64,000 nucleotides of DNA from DATLGB01 sp963724135 (GTDB taxonomy: Bacteria > Actinomycetota > Thermoleophilia > Solirubrobacterales > Solirubrobacteraceae). Both the position numbers and the translations under genes were made by a program. The notes under the pieces were generated by a model. The model ran no database searches. It was not told the DNA's origin and saw only the letters and a program-made list of their open reading frames with translations. Location of the stretch: NCBI GenBank assembly GCA_963724135.1, contig CAVRTA010000002.1, positions 186,001 to 250,000 on the forward strand, written 5' to 3'. Shown piece after piece: positions 1 through 7,236 of this stretch (the stretch's first letter is position 1; each line of letters begins with the position of its first letter).

Positions 1-746
1 AGCGCCAGGGCGGCCCACGGCCGGCACGCCGCCCGCGCCCATTCGGCGTCGGCGTCGTAGGACACCTTGATCTCGATCATGCGCGCGAGGGAGCCGTGGT
101 CACGGCCCGCGGCCGCCGCGCCCTCCTCCATCGCCTCGACCAGCTGGGCGTACAGCGCCGGGTCCTTGCCGGACGTCACGATCAGCCCGTCGCCCGCGCG
201 GCCGGCGAGCTTCGCCGCCAGCGGTCCCGACGCCGCGACGTAGATCGGTACGGGCTGCTGCGGGCGGTCGTAGATCGTCGCCTTCACCGTCCGGTAGTAG
301 TCGCCCTCGAAGTCGACGCGCTCCTGCGACCACAGCGCGCGGATCAGTTTGATCGCCTCGCTCAGCCGCCGCCGACGCTCCTTGATCGCCGGGAACTCGT
401 CGCCGGTCACCGGCGTCTCGTTCATCGCTTCGCCCGTCCCCACGCCGAGGAACACCCGGCCCGGTGCCAGGCACCCGAGCGTCGCGAACGCCTGCGCGAT
501 CACGGCCGGCTGGTAGCGCAGCGTCGGTGTCAGCACGCTCGTGCCGATGTATGCGCCCTCGGAGCGTGCCGCGAACGCGCCCAGCCACGGCAGCGCGGCC
601 GGCCCGTGTCCACCGTGGTGCCGCCAGGGCTGGAAGTGGTCGGAGATCGCGACCGTGTCGAGGCCCGCGCGCTCGGCCTCCAGCGACAGCTCGAGCAGCT
701 CGCCCGGCCCGAACTGCTCGGCCGAGGCCTTGTAGCCGAAGCGCAT
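1..746 (-). CDS. fgd: F420-dependent glucose-6-phosphate dehydrogenase (3' end outside window)
   Basis: Luciferase-like (LLM) TIM-barrel oxidoreductase that would oxidise glucose 6-phosphate with coenzyme F420 to give 6-phosphogluconolactone and F420H2 in the cytoplasm. The start reads MRFGYKASAEQFGPGELLEL, followed by ISDHFQPWRHHGGHGPAALPW near residue 35, GTSVLTPTLRYQPAVIAQAF near 68 and GVGTGEAMNE near 102. These match mycobacterial FGD almost word for word, including the His/Trp region of the F420 pocket. About 248 codons are visible; the family is about 335 residues, so the C-terminus lies before base 1. It is divergent from the nicotinate phosphoribosyltransferase with only 23 bp between start codons. 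It implies that the organism makes F420. Some other F420-LLM enzyme is possible, but the SDHFQPWRH block favours FGD. Confidence 0.88.
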   Translation of the reverse strand, partial: MRFGYKASAEQFGPGELLELSLEAERAGLDTVAISDHFQPWRHHGGHGPAALPWLGAFAARSEGAYIGTSVLTPTLRYQPAVIAQAFATLGCLAPGRVFLGVGTGEAMNETPVTGDEFPAIKERRRRLSEAIKLIRALWSQERVDFEGDYYRTVKATIYDRPQQPVPIYVAASGPLAAKLAGRAGDGLIVTSGKDPALYAQLVEAMEEGAAAAGRDHGSLARMIEIKVSYDADAEWARAACRPWAALA

Positions 747-769
747 CGCGTGAACCTTACGATCAAGCG

Positions 770-1813
770 ATGCCGCGCCAGCGCCTCCCGCCGGAGACCT
801 TCCAGCTACCGGTGGAGCGGCTGCGGGCGGGCTACTACACCGACGCCTACTTCAACCACACGCGCCGGCTGCTGATCGAGCGCGAGCACCGGCCGGCGGT
901 CGTGATGCAGGTCTTCCAGAAGCACGAGGCGCTGCTCGGCGGCATCGACGAGGCGATCGCTGTGCTCAAGCTCGGCAGCGACGACTTCGCGGCGCTCACC
1001 GTCAGGGCGCTGCACGAGGGGGACGCGATCGAGCCGCACGAGACGGTGATGACGATCGAGGGCGACTATGCGGGGTTCGCGCACCTCGAGACCGTCTACC
1101 TCGGGTGCCTGGCACGGCGCTCGCTGATCATGACCAACGTCCGCGACGTCGTCGAGGCGGCCAACGGCAAGCCGATCCTGTACTTCCCGGCGCGCCACGA
1201 CCACTGGCTCGTCCAGACGGGCGACGGCTGGGCCGCGCACATCGGGGGCTCGATCGGGGTCTCGACCGACGCGCAGGCATCGTGGTGGGGCGGCCGCGGA
1301 GTCGGGACCGTGCCGCACGCCCTGATCGCCGCCTACTCAGGCGACACCGTCCGCGCCGCGCGCGAGTTCGCCGACCGCTTCGCCGACGAGATGAACGTCA
1401 CCGTGCTCGTCGACTTCGAGAACGACTCGGTGCGCACCGCGCTCGCCGTCGCGGCGGAGCTCGGCGACCGGCTGTGGGCGGTGCGGCTCGACACCTCGGA
1501 GGCGCTGACCGACGTCGCGCTCGGACCCGACGGCCCGCGCGGGGTCGCGCCCGAGCTCGTCCACGCCGTGCGGGACGCGCTCGACGCCGGCGGCTACGAG
1601 GGCGTCCGGATCGTCGTCTCGGGCGGCTTCGACGCCCGCCGCATCGCGCGCTTCGAGGCGGCCGGCGTGCCGGTCGACGCCTACGGCGTCGGCTCGTCGC
1701 TGATCCGCGGCGCCGACGACTTCACAGCCGACATCGTGGTGGTCGACGGCCGCCCGTGCGCGAAGATCGGCCGCGAGCTCAGGCCGAACTCACGTCTCGA
1801 ACGCGTCCTGTGA
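770..1813 (+). CDS. pncB: Nicotinate phosphoribosyltransferase
   Basis: Cytoplasmic NAD salvage enzyme joining nicotinate and PRPP to give nicotinate mononucleotide. The protein is 347 aa, short for PncB but usual for the actinobacterial/archaeal subgroup. Visible family features are an N-terminal YYTDAYFNHT region, VMQVFQKHEALLGG, the GSIGVSTDAQASWWGGRGVG loop near residue 165, and a TIM-barrel C-terminal half with VLVDFENDS, VRLDTSE and VVSGGFDARRI ending in a YGVGSSL phosphate-binding turn. The ATG at 770 is chosen because homology begins there; an open frame upstream is antisense to fgd. The 3' end overlaps a convergent zinc-ribbon ORF by 35 bp. With only 23 bp to the divergent fgd start, its mRNA is probably leaderless or nearly so (inference). 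Confidence 0.9.
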   Translation: MPRQRLPPETFQLPVERLRAGYYTDAYFNHTRRLLIEREHRPAVVMQVFQKHEALLGGIDEAIAVLKLGSDDFAALTVRALHEGDAIEPHETVMTIEGDYAGFAHLETVYLGCLARRSLIMTNVRDVVEAANGKPILYFPARHDHWLVQTGDGWAAHIGGSIGVSTDAQASWWGGRGVGTVPHALIAAYSGDTVRAAREFADRFADEMNVTVLVDFENDSVRTALAVAAELGDRLWAVRLDTSEALTDVALGPDGPRGVAPELVHAVRDALDAGGYEGVRIVVSGGFDARRIARFEAAGVPVDAYGVGSSLIRGADDFTADIVVVDGRPCAKIGRELRPNSRLERVL

Positions 1814-2003
1814 GCCGCGCCCGCGCCTCGGCGAAGCGCTCGACCTCGTTCGGCGTGCGGTTGAAGCGCCGCGGCGCGCGCACCAGCTGCATGGTGCGAT
1901 GCGACTTGTCGCGGAGCAGGCAGCGCGGGCAGGCCTGAAACGGCGACCTGACCCCGCTTTCGGCGATGGTGAGCCCGCAGGACGGGCAGCTAAGAAACGA
2001 CAC
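1779..2003 (-). CDS. Small zinc-ribbon protein, function unknown
   Basis: A 74-aa protein starting MSFLSCPSCGL with a second pair CPRC at about residues 26-29. The two CxxC knuckles, 17 residues apart, are typical of a treble-clef or rubredoxin-like zinc ribbon. The rest is basic and Arg-rich (RAPRRFNRTPNEVERF), which could bind nucleic acid. It is convergent with pncB, overlapping its last 35 bp, and lies upstream of the isoaspartyl methyltransferase on the same strand. I do not recognise a named family. The paired Cys motifs and normal codon use make it a plausible gene, but the overlap leaves some doubt. Confidence 0.55.
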   Translation of the reverse strand: MSFLSCPSCGLTIAESGVRSPFQACPRCLLRDKSHRTMQLVRAPRRFNRTPNEVERFAEARARLTGRVRDVSSA

Positions 2004-2171
2004 TGGGACGGACCTCCTCGAGATGGACGGCTTGTCTCGCTTCCGTCCGTGTCCGTCCGGGCGCGCTACTCGCTCTCTGTGACATCACCCGCCGGCCTGG
2101 TCTCGGGCCCTGCCGGAGCGGCGTGCTGACCTCGGGTTGCCACAAACATCACGAGGCCAAACAGGGGCCTG

Positions 2172-2768
2172 TCAGACGAACGGCACAAAGCGCACCCAGC
2201 CGTGGTCGGTCCGTTCGATTCCGGCCGGGGTGCGCAGGTAGCGAGCCAGGACCTGCTCGCGCCTGCCGACCGGAGCGACGAGCCGTCCGCCGACGGCGAG
2301 CTGGTCCAGCAGCGGGCGCAGGCGATCCTCCGACACGGCGGCGGCGACGCTGATGGCATCGAACGGTGCCGCGTCGGGGGCGCCGGCGGCCCCGTCGCCG
2401 GTCAGGCACGTCACGTTGGCGTACTCCGACAGCCGAGAGCGCGCATACTCGGCGAGCTGCGGACGCACCTCGATCGTCCACACATGCGCGGCAAGCCGGG
2501 CGAGCACGGCGGCGTGATAGCCCGATCCGGTACCGATCTCGAGCACCGCCTCGGTCCCGTCCAGTGCGAGCAGCTCGCACATGTGCGCGACGGCCAGCGG
2601 CTGCGAGATCGTCTGCCCGTCGCCGATCGGCAGCGCCTCGTTCTCCCACGCGCGCGCGTGCAGCGCGGGAGGAACGAAGCGGTTGCGCGGCACGGCCGCG
2701 ATCGCCGCGAGCACGCGCTCGTCGGAGACCGCCCCCCGCAGCAGGTCGGCGAGCGCTCGCCCGCTCAT
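2172..2768 (-). CDS. pcm: Protein-L-isoaspartate O-methyltransferase
   Basis: SAM-dependent enzyme that methylates isoaspartyl residues of damaged proteins so that they can return to normal aspartate. The 198-aa length fits the family. Visible motifs are RNRFVPPALHARAWENEALPIG (substrate side, about 28-49), GQTISQPLAVAHM (about 51-63), the SAM motif I VLEIGTGSGYHAAVLARL near 76, and a post-I acidic IEVRP. It is a cytosolic single-domain protein. The gene is separated from the zinc-ribbon ORF by 168 bp in which I see no gene. Confidence 0.93.
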   Translation of the reverse strand: MSGRALADLLRGAVSDERVLAAIAAVPRNRFVPPALHARAWENEALPIGDGQTISQPLAVAHMCELLALDGTEAVLEIGTGSGYHAAVLARLAAHVWTIEVRPQLAEYARSRLSEYANVTCLTGDGAAGAPDAAPFDAISVAAAVSEDRLRPLLDQLAVGGRLVAPVGRREQVLARYLRTPAGIERTDHGWVRFVPFV

Positions 2769-2810
2769 GCACTCAGAATCGCAGCAATGCCGCGCCGCCG
2801 TCGGCGAGGC

Positions 2811-3368
2811 CTAGACGGTCGCCTTGATGCCCAACTCCTCGCAGAGCACGAAGAAGGCGTGTGCGAACGCGTTCCCGCTCGTGCGCTCGGCGATCCGCTC
2901 CCACGGCACCTGCTCGCGCAACGCCCGCGCCGTCGCGAGCAGTGCCTCGAAGCGCACCTCGTGCTCGGTGATCGAGAGCAGCTTGGTGACGATCAGGTCC
3001 TCCAGGCTCATGACCTCGAGATCCATGCTCAGGACGTTCAGCCTGTCCGCGCGCGAGAACAGCTCCTCGTCGACCGGCACGCCGGTGGGCGCGAAGATGA
3101 GGTCGACCAGGACGTCGCCGTCCCAAGCCTTGAGCAGCCACTCCTCAGGCGGGTCCTCGCGCCGCATCCCGGCGGCCTCGAGCGCGGCCATCGCGCGCTC
3201 GGCGTCGTCGGGATGGACGATGAAATCGAGGTCATGGCGCGTCTCGGGGCCGCCCCGCGCCCAGCTCGCCAGCGATCCGGCGATCAGGGAGCGGATGCCG
3301 GCGTCACGCAGCGCCGCGGCCGCGCGCTTGAGCGTCGCCTCCATCTCGGAGAACAGCTGCTCACTCAT
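2811..3368 (-). CDS. Nucleotidyltransferase-fold protein
   Basis: A 185-aa protein. The core is AGSLASWARGG followed by HDLDFIV near residues 29-49, the GS...DxD signature of the polymerase-beta-like nucleotidyltransferase superfamily. The third acidic strand may be DVLVDLIF near 87. The second half is helical (LEDLIVTKLLSITEHEVRFE), as in MNT/AbiEii-like nucleotidyltransferases. ATG at 3368 is chosen because the MSEQLFSEMEATLKRAAAAL helix precedes the motif. No HEPN partner is next to it, so a MNT-HEPN toxin-antitoxin role is not supported here. The substrate is unknown. Confidence 0.78.
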   Translation of the reverse strand: MSEQLFSEMEATLKRAAAALRDAGIRSLIAGSLASWARGGPETRHDLDFIVHPDDAERAMAALEAAGMRREDPPEEWLLKAWDGDVLVDLIFAPTGVPVDEELFSRADRLNVLSMDLEVMSLEDLIVTKLLSITEHEVRFEALLATARALREQVPWERIAERTSGNAFAHAFFVLCEELGIKATV

Positions 3369-3399
3369 TGCCCCGTGCCTACCCGGGTATGGCGTACGC

Positions 3400-4149
3400 A
3401 TGACGACCGTGCGAATCGCAGCCGCAGGGGACATCCACTGCGGGACGGGCTCGTCGTGCGAGCGCCTGCGCCGCGCGGTCGCCGAGGTGGCCGGCCGGGT
3501 GGACGCGATCCTGCTCGCCGGCGACCTGACGACGCACGGCGAGCCCGAGCAGGCCCAGCTCGTCGCCGACGCGTTCCGCGACGCCGGCGTCCCGGTCCTC
3601 GCCGTGCTGGGCAACCACGACTGGCACGCCAACCGCCGCGACGAGCTCGTCGCCGTCCTCGCCGACGCGGGCATCGAGGTGCTCGACCCCGGGCACGCGA
3701 TCCTCGAGGTCGAGGGGATCGAGGTGGGCGTCGCCGGCGTGAAGGGCTTCGTCGGCGGCTTCCCCGGCTCGCACCTCCCCGACTTCGGCGAGCCCCTGCT
3801 GCGCGAGGTCTACGCGGCGAGCGTCCAGGACGCGCACGCGCTTGACAGCGCGCTGCAGGCGATCCGCGTCTGCCCGCTGCGCATCGTCCTGCTGCACTAC
3901 GCGCCCTGCACCGACACGCTGATCGGCGAGCCCGAGCCGATCTGGGCCTTCCTCGGCACCGACCGCCTCGCCCCGCCGATCGTCGAGCACGAGCCCGACC
4001 TCGTCCTGCACGGCCACGCCCATGCCGGCAGCTTCGAGGGCGCCATCGACGACGTCCCCGTCTTCAACGTCTCCGTGCCGGTGATGAAGCGCGACTTCCA
4101 CGAGGTCGAGCTCGAGGTCCCCGAGGGCACCCCGCCGCCGCTGCACTAG
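3400..4149 (+). CDS. Calcineurin-like metallophosphoesterase
   Basis: A 249-aa two-metal phosphoesterase. The metal-binding blocks appear in order: AAGDIHCG (about 7-14, DxH), LLAGDLTTHG (about 38-47, GD), VLGNHDWH (about 68-75, GNHD), LLHYAP (about 165-170) and LHGHAHAG (about 201-208, GHxH). It is intracellular, since no signal peptide or membrane segment is visible. The substrate cannot be told from sequence; relatives act on phosphodiesters or phosphoproteins. It is divergent from the nucleotidyltransferase (31 bp gap) and is followed after 15 bp by the tandem TetR gene, so the two are probably co-transcribed. Confidence 0.88.
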   Translation: MTTVRIAAAGDIHCGTGSSCERLRRAVAEVAGRVDAILLAGDLTTHGEPEQAQLVADAFRDAGVPVLAVLGNHDWHANRRDELVAVLADAGIEVLDPGHAILEVEGIEVGVAGVKGFVGGFPGSHLPDFGEPLLREVYAASVQDAHALDSALQAIRVCPLRIVLLHYAPCTDTLIGEPEPIWAFLGTDRLAPPIVEHEPDLVLHGHAHAGSFEGAIDDVPVFNVSVPVMKRDFHEVELEVPEGTPPPLH

Positions 4150-4164
4150 CGATAGCTTGGCCCG

Positions 4165-5439
4165 GTGCCCGCCCGCACCCCGCGGCTGCCCGCGTCCGAA
4201 CGCCGCCGCCAGCTGCTCGACGCCGCGCTCGACATCCTCGCCGAGGAGGGCTTCGACGCGGTCAACGTCGAGAGCGTCGCTCGCCGCGCCGGGGTGACGC
4301 GGCCGGTCGTCTACGACCAGTTCGGCGACCTCGACGGCCTGCTGGTCGCGCTGGTGGACCGCGAGGAGGCGACGGCGCTCGCGCCGCTGCTGGAGATCCT
4401 CGGCGACCAGCCCGGGCTCGAGGTCGATCCCGACTCCTACCTGGTCGAGGCCGTGCGCGAGTTCCTGCGCGCGGTCCGCGCCGCGCCGAAGACGTGGCGG
4501 GTCGTGCTGATGCCGCCCGACGGCGGCTCGCCCGACATGCGCGCGCGCGTCCAGCGCAGCCGCCGCACGATCACCGCCCGCGTCGGCGAGCTGATCGCGT
4601 GGGGGATCGAGCGCCGCGGCGGCCCGCGCGGCGTCGACGTCGAGCTGCTGGCGCGCCTGGTGGTCGCGATCGGAGAGGACGGCGCCCGGCTGCTGCTCGC
4701 CCATCCCCGCCGGCACTCGCCCGACCGCCTCGCCGACCTGGTCGCGGCACTCGTGGCGCTGGTGCCACGCGACGCCGCGATCGAGCCGCCGCGCCACTTC
4801 GATCCCGCGCCGCCGCCGCAGCCGCAGACGGTGACGACGACCGCGGGCCGCGTCCCCCAGGCGCAGCGCCGCGAGGAGCTGCTCGACCACACGCTCGCCC
4901 ACATCGCCCAGGACGGCTTCGACAGCCTCAATGTCGAAGCGATCGCGCGCCGCGCCGGCGTCAACCGCGTGATCGTCTATCGCAGCTTCGGCAACCTCGG
5001 CGTGCTGCTGCTGGCGCTGATGCGCCGTGAGCAGGCGCGCATCCGGGCGCAGCTCGAGGCGCTGGTGCCGGGCGAGCCCGGCGACCGCACGCCGCACGAG
5101 CTGCTCACGTCGTCGCTGGAGGGCTTCCTCGAGCTGGTCGCCGAGGACGCGCTGACGTATCGGGTCGCGCTGCTGCGCCCGGAGAGCGCGCCGGCGATCG
5201 TGCAGAAGGTCGTCGCGCGCCAGCGCGCCGAGCTGGCCAAACGGCTGCGGCCGCTGGTCAGCTGGGGTCTCGCGGGCCTGCCGCTCGAGCTCGACGAGCG
5301 CGACGCCGATCTGCTCGGCAGGCTGCTGTTGACGGTGGCCGAGGAGCTCGGGCGTGTCCTGCTCGAGGACCCTACGTTCCCGCGCGCGCGGCTGGCCGAC
5401 TCGACGCGGCGCTTTCTCGCCCTGCTGCCGTGGCGGTGA
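4165..5439 (+). CDS. Tandem (double) TetR-family regulator
   Basis: A 424-aa protein built of two complete TetR repressor units, against about 200 aa for one. Unit 1 has its HTH at about 12-60 (ILAEEGFDAVNVESVARRAG, then VYDQFGDLDGLLVALVDREE). Unit 2 repeats the pattern at about 232-285 (IAQDGFDSLNVEAIARRAG, then VYRSFGNLGVLLLALMRRE). The ligand domains follow each HTH, and a Pro-rich linker (FDPAPPPQPQTVTT) joins the units near 210-222. The GTG start at 4165 is 15 bp after the phosphoesterase stop. The fusion should form an intramolecular pseudo-dimer (inference). Its 3' end overlaps the convergent membrane-protein gene by 68 bp. Confidence 0.88.
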   Translation: MPARTPRLPASERRRQLLDAALDILAEEGFDAVNVESVARRAGVTRPVVYDQFGDLDGLLVALVDREEATALAPLLEILGDQPGLEVDPDSYLVEAVREFLRAVRAAPKTWRVVLMPPDGGSPDMRARVQRSRRTITARVGELIAWGIERRGGPRGVDVELLARLVVAIGEDGARLLLAHPRRHSPDRLADLVAALVALVPRDAAIEPPRHFDPAPPPQPQTVTTTAGRVPQAQRREELLDHTLAHIAQDGFDSLNVEAIARRAGVNRVIVYRSFGNLGVLLLALMRREQARIRAQLEALVPGEPGDRTPHELLTSSLEGFLELVAEDALTYRVALLRPESAPAIVQKVVARQRAELAKRLRPLVSWGLAGLPLELDERDADLLGRLLLTVAEELGRVLLEDPTFPRARLADSTRRFLALLPWR

Positions 5440-7162
5440 CCGCCAGGCGGTGCAGGGCCGCCGCCCACGCGCCGAGCAGCGCGACGAACACCAGCGCCAC
5501 GACCAGGACCGCCGACGTCCACAGCCAGCCGTCGACGTCCTTGGCCTCGCGCTGCAGGAGCCCCTTCTCGTCGACGAACGCGCGCTCGAAGCGCGGCAGC
5601 GCCGGGACCTCCGCCGCCGGGATCGCCGGGTCGTCGGGCAGGTAGACCGGCAGGCCGGCGAGCCAGCCGTCCTTGTGCAGGCGGATCGCGGTCTTCCAGG
5701 TGCCGCCCACCGGGACGGGCTCCGCCGTCCGGTAGACGCCTTCCGAGGTGCGCACCATCTCCTCGCCCTCGAGGCCGCCGCCCTGCCACGCGATCGTGCG
5801 CATCCACGTCGCCCCGTCGGCGGCGTCCGGCGGATCGAGGCGCACGGTGGCGTCAACGTAGCCGGGCGAGGCCGGCGTCAGCGTCACCGCGCCGCGGATC
5901 TGCGGCGGCGCCGGCTCGATCAGCCCGTAGGCGATCAGCGCCGCGATCGCCACGCACGCGCCCGCGGCGGCACGGCGCAGCGCCGTGCTGCGCACCGGGT
6001 TGGTCACGCGCAGGTGCGAGCCCACCCACGCGCCCAGCAGCGCGCCCGCCATCGCCATCGCGAAGCCGAGCAGGACCGCCTCCGGCAGCAGCTCGGCCGT
6101 CCAGTCGATCCGGAACACGCGCGCCCATGCCCACTCGGCCGCGAGCCCGACCGTGCCGATCAGCGCGCCGCACCAGGCGCCGAAGGCGAGCGGCGACTTC
6201 ACGCGCAGAGCGACCAGCTCGACGATCGCCGCCTCGGCCACGAACAGCGGGAACATGTGCACCGGCTCACCGAGCACCGGGCCGACGAGCACGGTGATGG
6301 TGCCGCGGATGATCAGGAACAGGATCGCGCCGCCCAGCGCCGCGCCCGGACCCATGAACAGCCGCGCCGCGACCAGCCCGAGCCCGGCGGTGACCATGAT
6401 CGTCATGGGGTGGAAGACGAGCTTGAACTGCGGGACGCCGAAGTCGAACTCGCCCTGCAGCAGCGACAGCAGCAGCAGCAGCGCAGCCGGGATCATGAAA
6501 CGCTGCACCATCCGCGCCAGCCCGGCGAGCGGGGCGCTCCTGCCGGTGGCGCGCCGCGCGCGCATCGCCTCGACGTTGAGCACGACGATGCCGACGACCG
6601 ACAGCGCCATGCCGCCGACCATCATCACGTGCGTCGGGCTCCACAGTGTCACGTCCTGGCCGAACAGCCGGTGCCAGACGTCGTCGAGCGGGAAGCCGAG
6701 CAGCGCGACGCCCGCTCCAGCTGCGGTCAGCACCGCACCCAGCGGCGCGCGCCAGCCGTCGGCGATGCGGATGCCGCTGCGGGGCACGCGCTCGTCGGCC
6801 ATCGCGATCCCGATCACGCCGGCCGCGAAGGCGGCGAAGATCCCGGCCAGCAGGAAGTAGTGCGACGGGTTGGCCAGCGGGCCCTCGTCGCGTCCCTGCG
6901 CGATGTGCAGCGACTCGTCCCACTGCAGGCCGAAGAGCGTGGTCGGCAGGACCGTGACGGCCAGGCCGCTGGGCACGCCGGCCCAGCCGGGCATGCCCGC
7001 CCAGCGCGTCGAGATGCGGTCGCCGAGGGCGAGCAGACCGATCCGGCCCGAGCGATGCCCGGCGCAGAGCGCGAGCACGACGAGTGTGACGAGCACCCCG
7101 CCCGTCGTCGCGATGATCACCTGGTCGAGGGCGGCGCCCCCGGCGGGCGGTGCTTCGGTCAT
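5372..7162 (-). CDS. Large polytopic membrane protein, family not recognised
   Basis: A 596-aa protein with about 12-13 hydrophobic segments, for example TLVVLALCAG near 30, HYFLLAGIFAAFAAGVIGIA near 100-120, MMVGGMALSVVGIVVLNVEA near 180 and AALLLLLSLLQ near 225. Histidines lie next to membrane segments (SPTHVMMVGG, FHPMTIMVTAG, EPVHMFPLF) and could bind metal. After the first block of helices comes an extracytoplasmic beta-rich stretch of about 120 residues (from about residue 440) that resembles FixH/YtkA-like domains, then one more helix (VLVVALVFVALLGAW). A good GGGGAG-type ribosome site precedes the ATG at 7162. Regulation by the convergent TetR gene is possible but not shown. A role in metal or respiratory functions is a guess. 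Confidence 0.75.
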   Translation of the reverse strand: MTEAPPAGGAALDQVIIATTGGVLVTLVVLALCAGHRSGRIGLLALGDRISTRWAGMPGWAGVPSGLAVTVLPTTLFGLQWDESLHIAQGRDEGPLANPSHYFLLAGIFAAFAAGVIGIAMADERVPRSGIRIADGWRAPLGAVLTAAGAGVALLGFPLDDVWHRLFGQDVTLWSPTHVMMVGGMALSVVGIVVLNVEAMRARRATGRSAPLAGLARMVQRFMIPAALLLLLSLLQGEFDFGVPQFKLVFHPMTIMVTAGLGLVAARLFMGPGAALGGAILFLIIRGTITVLVGPVLGEPVHMFPLFVAEAAIVELVALRVKSPLAFGAWCGALIGTVGLAAEWAWARVFRIDWTAELLPEAVLLGFAMAMAGALLGAWVGSHLRVTNPVRSTALRRAAAGACVAIAALIAYGLIEPAPPQIRGAVTLTPASPGYVDATVRLDPPDAADGATWMRTIAWQGGGLEGEEMVRTSEGVYRTAEPVPVGGTWKTAIRLHKDGWLAGLPVYLPDDPAIPAAEVPALPRFERAFVDEKGLLQREAKDVDGWLWTSAVLVVALVFVALLGAWAAALHRLAVTATAAGRESAASSRPAARAGT

Positions 7163-7187
7163 GCGGTCTCCCCGTTTGTCACAGCTG

Positions 7188-7197
7188 CGTAGCTACG
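7188..7197. promoter_or_regulatory. Perfect 10-bp palindrome upstream of the membrane-protein gene
   Basis: CGTAGCTACG is its own reverse complement and lies 26 bp upstream of the ATG at 7162, in the 74-bp gap between the membrane protein and the amine oxidase. The position suits an operator over a promoter reading leftward. The nearby tandem TetR is a candidate binder, by inference only. Confidence 0.3.
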
Positions 7198-7236
7198 GGA
7201 GTGTTACACACGCGGACGCGCTGCGTTACGCGGGAT

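Noticed and set aside
2150..2175. Short hairpin AGGCC...GGCCT near the end of pcm as a terminator
   Set aside because: The stem is only 5 bp with no T-run; it is expected by chance at this GC content.
2811..3368. MNT-HEPN toxin-antitoxin system
   Set aside because: The nucleotidyltransferase has no HEPN-like neighbour on either side.
3379..5856. Very long open frames opposite real genes (for example about 825 codons on the minus strand)
   Set aside because: They are antisense shadows of the metallophosphoesterase and TetR genes, have Arg/Ala/Asp-biased composition and no domain motif. High GC keeps antisense frames open.
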